A stretch of 64,000 bases of DNA. It comes from Massilia phosphatilytica (GTDB lineage Bacteria; Pseudomonadota; Gammaproteobacteria; Burkholderiales; Burkholderiaceae_D). Below, in pieces: positions 42,933 through 52,112 of this stretch (position 1 is its first letter; each line of letters opens with the position of its first letter). The stretch spans positions 124,001 to 188,000 of the forward strand of contig NZ_PUIP01000002.1 in the NCBI RefSeq assembly GCF_002968015.1, given 5' to 3'. The notes under the pieces were generated by a model. The model was not told the origin of the DNA. It did not search any database and was given only the letters and a program-made list of their open reading frames with translations. A program made the translations under genes and the position numbers.

Positions 42933-44425
42933 GTCGGCACTTCCAGATTCCAGCCGCGGATCCGGTTCCAGTCTGGGTGGTGCAGCCACAGGCGGTTGGC
43001 GTAGACGAAGGGCACGCAGTCGAGCGGCCGCGCCAGGCGCGCCACTTCGTCCAGGATCACGTTGCGCCGGCCGATCCACTCCACCGTGGTGCGGGCGATC
43101 ACGCGGTTGGCCAGCGCCTCTTCGGCGCGGCCGGTGTATTTGTGGAAGCGCAGCACGAGCCCGCTGGGCTGGCTGCGGTTATTGTTGAAGCTGCGCAGCA
43201 GCGGCAGGACGAGGGAGTCGTCCTCGTGCTGGTCCTCGACGTGCTCGCCGGACCATGGTTCGTCGACGACGGGATGGCCGCGCCGGAACAGCAGATTGGC
43301 GAAGCCGAGGCGCGCGCCGTCGATCGGTTCGCGCTGCGGACGCTCCGTGCCCAATTCGAGGAACGAATACGACTGTCCGTCATGCCCGATCAGCCACATG
43401 CGGCCGTCGCGGCTCAACGTGGGGCCGCCGAGGTCGAGGCTGGGCAGCCACGTGTCCGGCCACGCGAGCCAGCGCGGGGCCTCGCCGGGACGCCACACGA
43501 GCTGGCCCTCGCCGTGCAGCCAGAACAACTGGCCGTCGTAGCCGATGGGCCGCGTCCAGCCGGTCAGCGGCAGCGCGCCGCAATCGAATTGCGGGCCCGG
43601 CGACAAATCGGCGCCGAGACAGCACAGGCCCAGGGTGCCGCCCGGATTGCGCACGAGGACGCCCAGCTGGCGCCGCATCAGTCCCGGCGCGGCGACGACC
43701 GGCGCGGCCAGCACGGCCTCCGTGCGGCACGTCTCGCTGACGGGATTGATGGCGAGGCGGTACAGGCCGCGCGCGGTGGGCACGAGCGCGACGTCGCCGC
43801 GGCGCGCCGGCACCTGCAGGTGCGACGTGGGCAGCCAGCCATAGTCGGACGCGCCGAACGCGAGGTCGGCCGCGCCCTCTTCCGGCAGCAGCACGTGCCA
43901 GACTTCCGCCAGCGGATCCCAGTACTGCAGCACGCCCCGCCCCGGCGCCAGCGCGAGCAGGCGCTGTTCGGGAAAGCCGCAGGTGGCGGCGGCAAACACG
44001 CAATGGGCGTTCGGCGGCGGCGGCATCGCAACGTCGAAGCGGCCGACCTCCGGTGCGGGCGGGCGCTCTTCGAGGCTGTCGCCCAGCGCCAGCGACGTCA
44101 CGGGCAGGCCGTGCGGCACGTGCCGGGGCAACAGGGCGTCTGCATAGGGGCCCCACCAGTCGGGATGGCGTTCGGGCGCCGCGCCGAGGCGTTCCAGCGG
44201 GCGGCCGCACGTGGGGCAGAACGCGAACCCCTCGGGATAGATGGCGGCGTGGTCGCAGGACCGCGGCAGCGAGGCACCAAGCAGGTGCGCGCAATCGGCC
44301 AGGCGGCCGCGCGCGGCGGCCTGCCAGTCGATCCGGCCCAGCCCGTCGCTGGACGCCAGCTCGAACTGCCCGCTGTGCTCGTCCTCCAGCCAGATACTGG
44401 CCGGCGTTTCCCATCGGTATGCCAT
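42929..44425 (-). CDS. Cys-cluster, propeller-like protein, first gene of the tubulin-like operon
   Basis: 498 residues, no signal peptide. A Cys/His cluster near 44-73 (DCAHLL, SCDH, FCPTCGRPL) looks like a zinc ribbon. The rest (about 100-430) has repeating strands with aromatic turns (GVLQYWDPLAEVWHVLL, GQLFWLHGEGQLVWRPGE, DGRMWLIGHDGQSYSFLE), suggesting a beta-propeller. Not a family I can name. GGGAGCGC precedes the ATG, and a TATGAT box (44499-44494) upstream could be a -10 without a clear -35. Its stop overlaps the VWA-like GTG start, so it is probably co-translated with the operon. Confidence 0.65.
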   Translation of the reverse strand: MAYRWETPASIWLEDEHSGQFELASSDGLGRIDWQAAARGRLADCAHLLGASLPRSCDHAAIYPEGFAFCPTCGRPLERLGAAPERHPDWWGPYADALLPRHVPHGLPVTSLALGDSLEERPPAPEVGRFDVAMPPPPNAHCVFAAATCGFPEQRLLALAPGRGVLQYWDPLAEVWHVLLPEEGAADLAFGASDYGWLPTSHLQVPARRGDVALVPTARGLYRLAINPVSETCRTEAVLAAPVVAAPGLMRRQLGVLVRNPGGTLGLCCLGADLSPGPQFDCGALPLTGWTRPIGYDGQLFWLHGEGQLVWRPGEAPRWLAWPDTWLPSLDLGGPTLSRDGRMWLIGHDGQSYSFLELGTERPQREPIDGARLGFANLLFRRGHPVVDEPWSGEHVEDQHEDDSLVLPLLRSFNNNRSQPSGLVLRFHKYTGRAEEALANRVIARTTVEWIGRRNVILDEVARLARPLDCVPFVYANRLWLHHPDWNRIRGWNLEVPT

Positions 44426-44560
44426 GCGCTCCCACCGTTGATCGTCAAAATGGATCGCGGCCCGCTCAAACTTGGGGCCGTTATCGTTTTGAAATCATAG
44501 CGCCGGGATCAAGCCGACGGCGCCCTGTTCACCGAGTAGCGCGTGGCTGTGCTTCAGGGA

Positions 44561-45052
44561 TCAAATAGCGGCGCGGGAAGTGGAACTTTCGGCAGCATCG
44601 GGTGCCGCGCGATTCACATGGCGGATCTTCCAGGTGCCGTTGTCGAGCACCATCGTCAGCACGACCTCGTGCTTCGCGTCCCCATCGCCATCGAGCGTGA
44701 CGAGGACATCGGCACTGCGCGCCTGGCGACGCAGGGTGACGGCCTGCACGTGCCCGCGCAGCCATGCGCCCTGGATGCGGGACGACTGGAGGAAATAATC
44801 GCCGGCCGCTGCCTCGTTCTCCTGCAGGCGCTGCACCAACTGGTCGACGAGGGGCTTCGCGACGTATGCATTCAAACGCTCGTAGCGGTCGCTCAAGGGA
44901 TCCTGGTCGGCGTCCAGCGTCTGCAGGTACCAGCCATAGAATTCCGCCGCCACCGTTTCCGGCGCGCGCAGCGCCGACGCGGGCGCCCCGAGACAGGCCA
45001 GCAGCAGACCGGCCAGGATGAGTTTAAGAAAATTTCCTTTATGAATCAACAT
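44561..45052 (-). CDS. Exported DUF3828-like protein
   Basis: 163 residues with a signal peptide (FLKLILAGLLLACLGAPASA). The mature part (PETVAAEFYGWYLQTLDADQ, VLTMVLDNGTWKIRHVN) resembles DUF3828/NTF2-like periplasmic proteins, whose role is unknown. GGGAG precedes the ATG. It is in the same orientation as the tubulin-like operon but 135 bp upstream, so shared transcription is possible but not shown. Confidence 0.7.
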   Translation of the reverse strand: MLIHKGNFLKLILAGLLLACLGAPASALRAPETVAAEFYGWYLQTLDADQDPLSDRYERLNAYVAKPLVDQLVQRLQENEAAAGDYFLQSSRIQGAWLRGHVQAVTLRRQARSADVLVTLDGDGDAKHEVVLTMVLDNGTWKIRHVNRAAPDAAESSTSRAAI

Positions 45053-45164
45053 GATGGGCTCCCGACAGCCAGACTGTGCAGCAATCCGGCCGGGCAGGCT
45101 GTGACCTGCCGCAAGGGTGCGGACCACGTATAATGCCGGGTTGTCCCCGCTCTTCGTTCGCCCC

Positions 45165-46202
45165 ATGACGACCACCGACCCCCTGCCCGCCGCCGCCCTC
45201 GACTCCGCCACCGCGCACCTGCGCGACGTGCTCGCGATCGCGCTCGAACACACGCCGGAGCGGCGCGCGCTGGTCGTCTTCGACACCCGCACGGCACTAG
45301 CCCGCGCCCTCGTCGAGGCCTACCGCGCGAACCTGCCGGAGGGGACCTTCATCGACTTCGACTCGGTGGCACCGGACGACGTGCTCGCGACGTTCCGCAC
45401 CCTGGCGCCGCAGGACCTCGTCGTGCTCGTGCAATCGACGAACTTCCGCCTGGACGGCTTCCGCCTGCGCGTGGAACTCTTCAAGCTGGGCCTGAAGGTG
45501 ATCGAGCACGTGCACCTGTCGCGCATGCCGGGCGCGCAGGGCGAGCACTACATCGAGGCGCTGGCCTACGACCCCGCCTACTTCCGCGGCGTGGGCCATG
45601 CACTGAAAGCCCGCATCGACCGCGCCCGCCGCGCCGAGGTGCATGGCGGCGGCGACGTCCTCGTATTCGACTCGCCGCTGGAAAGCGCCAAGCTGAACGT
45701 GGGCGACTACAGCGCGATGAACAACGTGGGCGGCCAGTTCCCGATCGGCGAAGTGTTCACGGAAGCGCGGGACCTGGAAGCCGTCAGCGGGCGCGCGCAG
45801 GTCCACGTGTTCGGCGACACGGCTTACCTCGTCAACCGGCCCGCGTCGCCCATCACCCTGATCATCGAACGTGGCCGCGTGGTCGGCACGGAGAACGCCA
45901 CGCCGGCCTTCCAGGAAGTCCTCGACATCATCCGCCGCGATGAAGGCGAAGTGTGGGTGCGCGAGCTGGGCTTCGGCATGAACCGCGCCTTCACGCGCGA
46001 GCGCCGCGTGGACGATATCGGCACCTACGAACGCATGTGCGGCATCCATTTGTCGCTGGGCGCCAAGCACGGCGTGTATGCGAAACCGGGCTTCAAGCGC
46101 AAGGATGCGCGTTACCACATCGACGTGTTCGTCGTGACGGATGCGGTGGTCCTGGACGACGAGCGCGTGTACGCGGACGGCGCCTGGACGGTCCGGGACT
46201 GA
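45165..46202 (+). CDS. M29/aminopeptidase T-like metallohydrolase
   Basis: 345 residues, cytoplasmic. GGQFPIGEVFTEARDLEAV, WVRELGFGMNRAF and GIHLSLGAKHGVY contain the Glu and His residues that bind metal in the aminopeptidase T (M29) superfamily, which also includes NicX-type dihydroxypyridine dioxygenases. It could cleave peptides or act on an aromatic ring; the context gives no clue. ATG at 45165 gives MTTTDPLPAAA; a 16-codon longer frame (from 45117) includes the promoter. A TATAAT box (45129-45134) lies 30 bp before the ATG with a poor -35, and the RBS is weak. Confidence 0.75.
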   Translation: MTTTDPLPAAALDSATAHLRDVLAIALEHTPERRALVVFDTRTALARALVEAYRANLPEGTFIDFDSVAPDDVLATFRTLAPQDLVVLVQSTNFRLDGFRLRVELFKLGLKVIEHVHLSRMPGAQGEHYIEALAYDPAYFRGVGHALKARIDRARRAEVHGGGDVLVFDSPLESAKLNVGDYSAMNNVGGQFPIGEVFTEARDLEAVSGRAQVHVFGDTAYLVNRPASPITLIIERGRVVGTENATPAFQEVLDIIRRDEGEVWVRELGFGMNRAFTRERRVDDIGTYERMCGIHLSLGAKHGVYAKPGFKRKDARYHIDVFVVTDAVVLDDERVYADGAWTVRD

Positions 46203-46245
46203 CGCCGGCCGGGTGACGGGCCCGGATCTTGCTTAAGTTTTTGGC

Positions 46246-49200
46246 ATGGATACCGCCACCCAGCCCCCGTCGCGCGACACCGAACCGCCGCTGCGCATCG
46301 TCAAGATCCGGCGCGACTACAACAAATGGGTCGCCGACGAGACCATCGAGGACTATGCGCTGCGTTTCACGCCGCGGTCGTTCCGCAAGTGGTCCGTGTT
46401 CCGTGTCGCGAACACGGCGTTCGGCGCCATTTCCTTCCTCGTCCTGGAAGCGATCGGCGGCACTATCGCCGTCAACTATGGCTTCGAGAACGCGTTCTGG
46501 GCCATCGTCGCCATCGGCCTGATCATCTTCGCCACCGGCCTGCCGATCAGCTACTACGCCGCCCACCACGGCGTCGACATGGACCTCCTCACGCGCGGCG
46601 CCGGCTTCGGCTACATCGGCTCGACCATCTCCTCGTTCGTCTACGCATCGTTCACCTTCATCCTGTTCGCGCTGGAGGCGGCCATCATGGCCTATGCGCT
46701 CGAGCTGTACTTCGGCCTGCCGCTGTATCTCGGCTACCTCGTCAGCGCGCTCGCCGTGATCCCGCTCGTGACGCATGGCGTGACGCTCGTGAGCCGCATC
46801 CAGATGCTCACCCAGCCCGTCTGGCTCGTGCTGCTCGCGCTGCCCTTCGTCGCCGTCGCCATCAAGCAGCCGCAGTTGCTCGCGCAACTGGAACAGTTCG
46901 GCGGCCACCCCGGTGCGCACGGCTTCGACATCCTGCAGTTCGGCGCCGCCACCGCCGTCGGCGTCGCGCTCATCACGCAGATCGGCGAGCAGGTCGACTT
47001 CCTCCGCTTCATGCCCGAACGGACGCCGGCCAACCGCGTGCGCTGGCACCTGGGCGTGCTGGTCGCCGGCCCGGGCTGGATCCTGATCGGGATGGCGAAG
47101 ATGCTGGGCGGCGCGCTGCTGGCGCTGCTGGCCATCGAGGGCGGCGCCAGCCTCGCGCAGGCCGTCAATCCGAACCAGATGTACCTGGCCGGCTTCCGCC
47201 AGGTGTTCGGCGCCGGCAGCCTGGCCGTCCTCGCGACGGCGCTGTTCGTCATCGTCTCGCAGGTCAAGATCAACATGACGAACGCCTATGCCGGTTCGCT
47301 CGCGTGGTCGAATTTCTTTGCCCGGCTCACGCACAGCCACCCGGGACGCGTGGTCTGGGCCGTGTTCAATGCGCTGATCGCCGTGCTGCTGATGGAACTG
47401 GACGTGTTCCAGGCGCTGGAACAGGTGCTCGGCCTGTATTCGAACGTCGCGATCGCATGGATCACGGCCGTCGTGGCCGACCTCGTGATCAACAAGCCGC
47501 TGGGCCTCTCGCCCAAGGGCATCGAGTTCCGCCGCGCCTACCTGTACGACATCAACCCGGTGGGCGTAGGCGCCATGCTGCTCGCGTCGACCTTGTCGAT
47601 CGCCGCGTTCGCCGGCCTGTTCGGCGCGCATGCGAGGGCCTTTTCCGCCTTCATCGCGCTGGCGACGGCACTGCTGGCCGCGCCGCTGATCGCCTGGGCC
47701 ACGCGCGGCAAATACTATCTTGCGCGCCCGGTCGCGGCCCGGCCGGCGCCGGCGCGCACGCAGGTGTGCTGCATCTGCGAGAAGGAATACGAGACGGACG
47801 ACATGGCGCCCTGTCCCGCCTACCAGGGTCCGATCTGCTCCCTGTGCTGCTGCCTCGACGCACGCTGCGGTGACGCCTGCAAGCCGCACGCGCGCTTCGC
47901 GCAGCAGTGGGACACGGCGGCGAAGGCGCTGCTGCCCGTGTCGATGTGGCCCTACATGACGAGCCGCCTGGGTCACTACCTGCTGCTGATGGTCACGACG
48001 GCATCGTTCCTCGGCGGCCTGCTCGCCCTGCTGTACGTGCACGAGCGCGGTGCGCTCGGCGCCGCGGCCGATCCCGTCACGGTGGACGCGCTGCGCCTGA
48101 CCTTCGTGAAGGTCTTCGGCGCGCTGGTGCTGTCCAGCGGCATCGTCGCGTGGTGGCTCGTGCTGACGAGCGAGAGCCGGCGCGTGGCGCAGGAAGAATC
48201 GAACCGCCAGACGAGCCTCCTGCAACGCGAGATCGAGCTGCACGGCCGTACGGATGCCCAGCTGCAGCAGGCCAAGCGCCAGGCCGACCAGGCCAACCGG
48301 GCCAAGAGCCGCTACATCGCCGCCATCAGCCACGAGATCCGCACCCCGCTCAACAGCATCCTCGGCTACGCCCAGCTGCTCGACAACGACGCGACGATTC
48401 CCGCACCGCGCCGGCAGGCGATCCGCGTGATCCGGGACAGCGGCGAGCACCTGCTGTCGCTGATCGAAGGCTCGCTCGACATCGCCCGTATCGAGGGCGG
48501 CAAGTTCAGCTTCGATATCCGCACGCTCGCCTTTCCCGACTTCCTCGGCCAGATCGTCCGCATGTTCGAGCAGCAGGCGCGCGACAAAGGCCTCGTGTTC
48601 CGGTACGAGGTCGACGGCCCGTTGCCCGACTGGGTGCGCGCCGACCGCAAGCGGCTCGGCCAGATCCTGATGAACATCCTCGGCAACGCCGTCAAGTTCA
48701 CGGCGCGCGGCGAGGTCGTGCTGCGCGTGCGCTATGCGCGCGAGATGGCCTCGTTCGAGGTGCAGGACAGCGGCCCCGGCATCCTGCCCGACGAAGTCGA
48801 ACGGATCTTCGAACCGTACGCGCGCGGCAGCGCCGGTGCCGCCGCCGGCGTGGCGGGCACGGGCCTCGGGCTGCCGATCAGCCGCATGCTCGTCCAGCTG
48901 ATGGGCGGCCAGCTGACGGTCGACACGGCGCCGGGACGCGGCAGCACGTTCACGGTGCGCCTGCAACTGCCGCGCGTGCACCTGCCGGCGCCCGCCCGGG
49001 CCGCACCGGAGTTCGCGCCCTCCGGCTACGCGGGCCCGCGCCGCCGCATCCTCGTCGTCGACAACGAACGCAACGACCGCGAGCTGCTCGTGAACATCCT
49101 GGCGCCGCTGGGTTTCGAGACGCTGCAGGCCGAGACCGGCGCCGACTGCGTGGCCCTGCAGGCGCGCTTCCAGCCGGACCTGATCCTGATGGACCTTGCC

Positions 49201-49647
49201 ATGCCCGGCATCGACGGCTGGGAAGCGAGCCGCATCCTGCGCCGCGACCTGCACGTGGCGGTGCCGATCCTGATCGTCTCGGCCAACGCCTACGACAAGA
49301 ATCTCGACAATCCGGCCGGCATCGCCGCCGAGGACTTCATCGTCAAGCCTGTCAACGTGGCCGAGCTGCTCGAGCGGATCGGCGTACGGCTCGGCCTCGA
49401 CTGGGCGCTGCGGGACGCGCCGGTGCCTGCTCCCGACGGCACCGACCTGCGCTTCCCGCCCGCCGCGCAGCTGGCCGCGCTGCGAGCGCAGCTCGCGCTG
49501 GGGCACGTGCGCGGCATCGTCCGGGAGCTCGACGCGCTCGCCGCGCTCGATCCGGAATACGCCGCCTTCACCGATACGCTGCGCAAGTTCGCCGTCCGCT
49601 TCGACCTGGAAGCGCTGGCGGCCTACCTCGACCAGGAAACCTCATGA
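46246..49647 (+). CDS. NCS1-permease/hybrid sensor histidine kinase fusion
   Basis: 1133 residues. Residues 30-490 form a 12-helix NCS1-type nucleobase permease (GGTIAVNYGFENAFWAIVAI, SQVKINMTNAYAGSLAW). A linker with ten Cys between 508 and 545 (CCIC, CSLCCC) probably binds metal. Two more membrane helices (about 575-642), a HisKA domain with AISHEIRTPLN (His696), an HATPase (NILGNAVKF, GTGLGLPISRML) and a receiver (phospho-acceptor near Asp983 in LILMDLAMPGIDGW) follow. The layout parallels CbrA, where a transporter domain is the sensor. It overlaps the LuxR-type regulator gene and faces the urea transporter operon, suggesting sensing of urea, purine or cytosine. Confidence 0.88.
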   Translation: MDTATQPPSRDTEPPLRIVKIRRDYNKWVADETIEDYALRFTPRSFRKWSVFRVANTAFGAISFLVLEAIGGTIAVNYGFENAFWAIVAIGLIIFATGLPISYYAAHHGVDMDLLTRGAGFGYIGSTISSFVYASFTFILFALEAAIMAYALELYFGLPLYLGYLVSALAVIPLVTHGVTLVSRIQMLTQPVWLVLLALPFVAVAIKQPQLLAQLEQFGGHPGAHGFDILQFGAATAVGVALITQIGEQVDFLRFMPERTPANRVRWHLGVLVAGPGWILIGMAKMLGGALLALLAIEGGASLAQAVNPNQMYLAGFRQVFGAGSLAVLATALFVIVSQVKINMTNAYAGSLAWSNFFARLTHSHPGRVVWAVFNALIAVLLMELDVFQALEQVLGLYSNVAIAWITAVVADLVINKPLGLSPKGIEFRRAYLYDINPVGVGAMLLASTLSIAAFAGLFGAHARAFSAFIALATALLAAPLIAWATRGKYYLARPVAARPAPARTQVCCICEKEYETDDMAPCPAYQGPICSLCCCLDARCGDACKPHARFAQQWDTAAKALLPVSMWPYMTSRLGHYLLLMVTTASFLGGLLALLYVHERGALGAAADPVTVDALRLTFVKVFGALVLSSGIVAWWLVLTSESRRVAQEESNRQTSLLQREIELHGRTDAQLQQAKRQADQANRAKSRYIAAISHEIRTPLNSILGYAQLLDNDATIPAPRRQAIRVIRDSGEHLLSLIEGSLDIARIEGGKFSFDIRTLAFPDFLGQIVRMFEQQARDKGLVFRYEVDGPLPDWVRADRKRLGQILMNILGNAVKFTARGEVVLRVRYAREMASFEVQDSGPGILPDEVERIFEPYARGSAGAAAGVAGTGLGLPISRMLVQLMGGQLTVDTAPGRGSTFTVRLQLPRVHLPAPARAAPEFAPSGYAGPRRRILVVDNERNDRELLVNILAPLGFETLQAETGADCVALQARFQPDLILMDLAMPGIDGWEASRILRRDLHVAVPILIVSANAYDKNLDNPAGIAAEDFIVKPVNVAELLERIGVRLGLDWALRDAPVPAPDGTDLRFPPAAQLAALRAQLALGHVRGIVRELDALAALDPEYAAFTDTLRKFAVRFDLEALAAYLDQETS

Positions 49648-50552
49648 CCATGCAAACTTTCGACCGCCACGCCGGCCAGGTGGTGCTGATCGTGGACGAC
49701 GTCCCGGAAAACCTTGCCGTGCTGCACGACGCGCTGGACGAATCGGGCTACACGGTGCTCGTCGCGAACCACGGCGCGGCCGCGCTGGAACGCGTGCGCC
49801 ACGTCGTGCCGGACGTGATCCTGCTCGACGCCGTCATGCCCGGCATGGACGGCTTCGAAGTATGCCGCCGGCTGCGCGCGGACGTCGCCACGCGCGGCAT
49901 CCCCGTCATCTTCATGACCGGACTGACCGAGACGGAACACGTGGTCGCCGCGTTCGAGAGCGGCGGCACGGACTACGTGACGAAGCCCGTGCGGCAAAGC
50001 GAGGTCCTGGCGCGGATCGCGTCCCACGTCAACACGGCGCGCCTGATGAACCAGGCCCGCAGCGCGCTCGACGCGTTCGGCAACGCCGTGCTGGCCGTCA
50101 CGCCGCACGACGGCCGTATCGTCTGGCAGACGCCGCTCGCGCGCCAGTGGATGCAGCGCTGGTTCGGTACGGACGACAATGGCACCCCGGCGCAATTGAC
50201 GGCCTGGCTGGCGACCGCCGCCACGCAACCGCTGACGGTGATCCGCGGCGCGGCGCGCCTGACCTTCACGGCGGCCGACACCCGCTCGCCCGAACAATGG
50301 ATGATCGTGCTGCGCGAGGAATCGGACACAGCCCGCGTGCAGGCGCTGATGGCGCTGTTCCGCCTCACGCAGCGCGAATCGGAAGTCCTGCACTGGGTCA
50401 TCCAGGGCAAGACCAACCGCGACATCGGCGACATCCTCGGCATGAGCCCGCGCACCGTGAACAAGCACCTGGAACACGTGTTCGAGAAGCTCGGCGTCGA
50501 GACGCGCACGGCGGCGGCGACGCTGGCCACGAACCGGCTGCGCGCGGCGTAG
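49644..50552 (+). CDS. LuxR-type response regulator paired with the permease-kinase
   Basis: 302 residues: receiver domain (LIVDDVPENLAVLHDALDES, phospho-acceptor in VILLDAVMPGMDGFEV, conserved Lys in DYVTKPV), a PAS-like middle (FGNAVLAVTPHDGRIVWQTP) and a C-terminal LuxR helix-turn-helix (LTQRESEVLHWVIQGKTNRD). ATGA overlap with the kinase gene. Its stop codon TAG lies within a REP-like repeat that also holds the urtE stop. The natural target is the convergent porin-urt operon, inferred from position only. Confidence 0.9.
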   Translation: MTMQTFDRHAGQVVLIVDDVPENLAVLHDALDESGYTVLVANHGAAALERVRHVVPDVILLDAVMPGMDGFEVCRRLRADVATRGIPVIFMTGLTETEHVVAAFESGGTDYVTKPVRQSEVLARIASHVNTARLMNQARSALDAFGNAVLAVTPHDGRIVWQTPLARQWMQRWFGTDDNGTPAQLTAWLATAATQPLTVIRGAARLTFTAADTRSPEQWMIVLREESDTARVQALMALFRLTQRESEVLHWVIQGKTNRDIGDILGMSPRTVNKHLEHVFEKLGVETRTAAATLATNRLRAA

Positions 50553-50627
50553 GGTGGGCACCCTGTGCCCACGCGTAACGCAGGCGAGACGCAAACGTCA
50601 CGCGTGGGCGGAGGCCGCCCACCCTAC
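50549..50627. repeat. REP-like palindrome between convergent genes
   Basis: Outer arms GTAGGGTGGGC (50549-50559) and GCCCACCCTAC (50617-50627), and inner arms GCCCACGCG (50567-50575) and CGCGTGGGC (50601-50609), can form a long two-part hairpin. Both TAG stops, of the response regulator and of urtE, lie in the outer arms. It probably serves as a bidirectional terminator or mRNA end stabiliser. The left arm unit also occurs at 6764-6790. Confidence 0.75.
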
Positions 50628-51322
50628 ACGGCCAGATGTCTTCGTATATGTTCCCCGTCCATCTCGTCCGCCGTTCCGCTTGCCACCACCTCCCCGCGCG
50701 ACAGCACGACGAACCGGTCCGCCAGCGCGCGCGCAAAATCGAAATACTGCTCGCACAGCAGGATGCCGATGTCCCCGCGCTCGCGCAGCAGGCGGATCAC
50801 GCGCTCGATATCCTTGATGATGGACGGCTGGATGCCCTCGGTCGGCTCGTCGAGGATGATCAGTTGCGGGCGCTGCAGCAGGGCGCGGGCGATCGCCAGC
50901 TGCTGTTGCTGGCCGCCGGACAGGTCGCCGCCGCGCCGTCCCAGCATCTCCTTCAGGACGGGGAACAGTTCGTACACTTCCCCGCTGATCCGCGCCGCCT
51001 CGCGCCGCGGCAAGGTGGCCATGCCCATCATGAGGTTTTCCTCGACCGTCAGGCGCGCGAAGATGTCGCGGCCCTGCGGTACGTACGCGATGCCGGCCTG
51101 TGCGCGCCGGTGCGGTTTAAAACGCGTAATGTCGCGCCCGTTCCACGTGACGGTGCCGCGCGCGACGGGCAGCACGCCCATCAGGCATTTGAGCAGCGTG
51201 GTCTTGCCCACGCCATTGCGGCCCAGCAGGGCCATGCACTGGCCCTGTTCCACCGCCAGCGATACGCCGCGCAGCGTATGCGATGAACCGTAGTACTGGT
51301 TCAGGTGTTCGACCTGCAGCAT
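50624..51322 (-). CDS. urtE: Urea ABC transporter ATPase UrtE
   Basis: 232-residue LivF-type ATPase of the urea importer. Walker A GRNGVGKTT, signature LSGGQQQQLAIARALL, Walker B LIILDEPTEGI; QPSIIKDIERVIR is typical of UrtE. It starts one base after the urtD stop, with its GGAGG inside the urtD end. It is last in the operon, and no urease genes follow it in this window. Confidence 0.93.
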   Translation of the reverse strand: MLQVEHLNQYYGSSHTLRGVSLAVEQGQCMALLGRNGVGKTTLLKCLMGVLPVARGTVTWNGRDITRFKPHRRAQAGIAYVPQGRDIFARLTVEENLMMGMATLPRREAARISGEVYELFPVLKEMLGRRGGDLSGGQQQQLAIARALLQRPQLIILDEPTEGIQPSIIKDIERVIRLLRERGDIGILLCEQYFDFARALADRFVVLSRGEVVASGTADEMDGEHIRRHLAV

Positions 51323-51323
51323 G

Positions 51324-52112
51324 CTACCTCCCCAGATAGACTTCGATGACACGATCGTCGGCCTGCACGTCGTCCATGCGGCCTTCCGCCAGCACGGCCC
51401 CTTCGTGCAGCACCGTGACCTTGCCCTGTTGCGCGATCTCGGCCACGAATCCCATGTCGTGCTCGACGACCATGATCGAATGCTTGCCACGCAACTCGTT
51501 CAGCAGCTCCGCCGTGCGCGCCGTCTCGGCGTCGGACATGCCGGCCACGGGTTCGTCCAGCAGGATCAGCTGCGGCTCCTGCATCAGCAGCATGCCGATC
51601 TCCAGCCACTGTTTCTGCCCGTGCGACAAGAGCCCGGCCGGCCGGTCTTCCTGCCCGTGCAGGCGGATCAGGCGCAGGATCGCGCCGATGCGGTCTTCCT
51701 GTTCGGACGACAGCCGCGCGAACAGGGTCGGACGCACGCCCTTGTCCATCTTCATCGCCAGCTCCAGGTTCTCGAACACGGTGTGCTGCTCGAACACGGT
51801 CGGGCGCTGGAACTTGCGGCCGATGCCCGCGTGGGCGATCTCGTATTCCGTCATCCGCGCCAGGTCGAACGTCTGGCCGAAGAACGCGCTGCCGGACGTC
51901 GGCCGGGTCTTGCCCGTGATGACGTCCATCATCGTCGTCTTGCCGGCGCCGTTCGGGCCGATGATGCAGCGCAGTTCGCCCACCGAGATGTCCAGGGTCA
52001 GCTTGTTCAGCGCGCGGAAGCCGTCGAACGACACGGTGACGTCGTCCAGGTACAGGATGGCGCCGTGGCGCGTGTCGACGCCCGCCGGCTTGATGCTCAT
52101 GTCGAGGCTCAT
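51324..52112 (-). CDS. urtD: Urea ABC transporter ATPase UrtD
   Basis: 262-residue LivG-type ATPase. Walker A GPNGAGKTT, the UrtD-specific signature LSHGQKQWLEIGMLL, Walker B LILLDEPVAGMS. AAGGAGG lies before ATG at 52112, which overlaps the urtC stop by 4 nt (ATGA). A longer upstream open frame is only a shadow of urtC. Confidence 0.93.
   Translation of the reverse strand: MSLDMSIKPAGVDTRHGAILYLDDVTVSFDGFRALNKLTLDISVGELRCIIGPNGAGKTTMMDVITGKTRPTSGSAFFGQTFDLARMTEYEIAHAGIGRKFQRPTVFEQHTVFENLELAMKMDKGVRPTLFARLSSEQEDRIGAILRLIRLHGQEDRPAGLLSHGQKQWLEIGMLLMQEPQLILLDEPVAGMSDAETARTAELLNELRGKHSIMVVEHDMGFVAEIAQQGKVTVLHEGAVLAEGRMDDVQADDRVIEVYLGR

Noticed and set aside
46093..49506. 1137-aa minus-strand open frame
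   Set aside because: Antisense to the permease-kinase fusion, which has clear HisKA/HATPase/receiver motifs.
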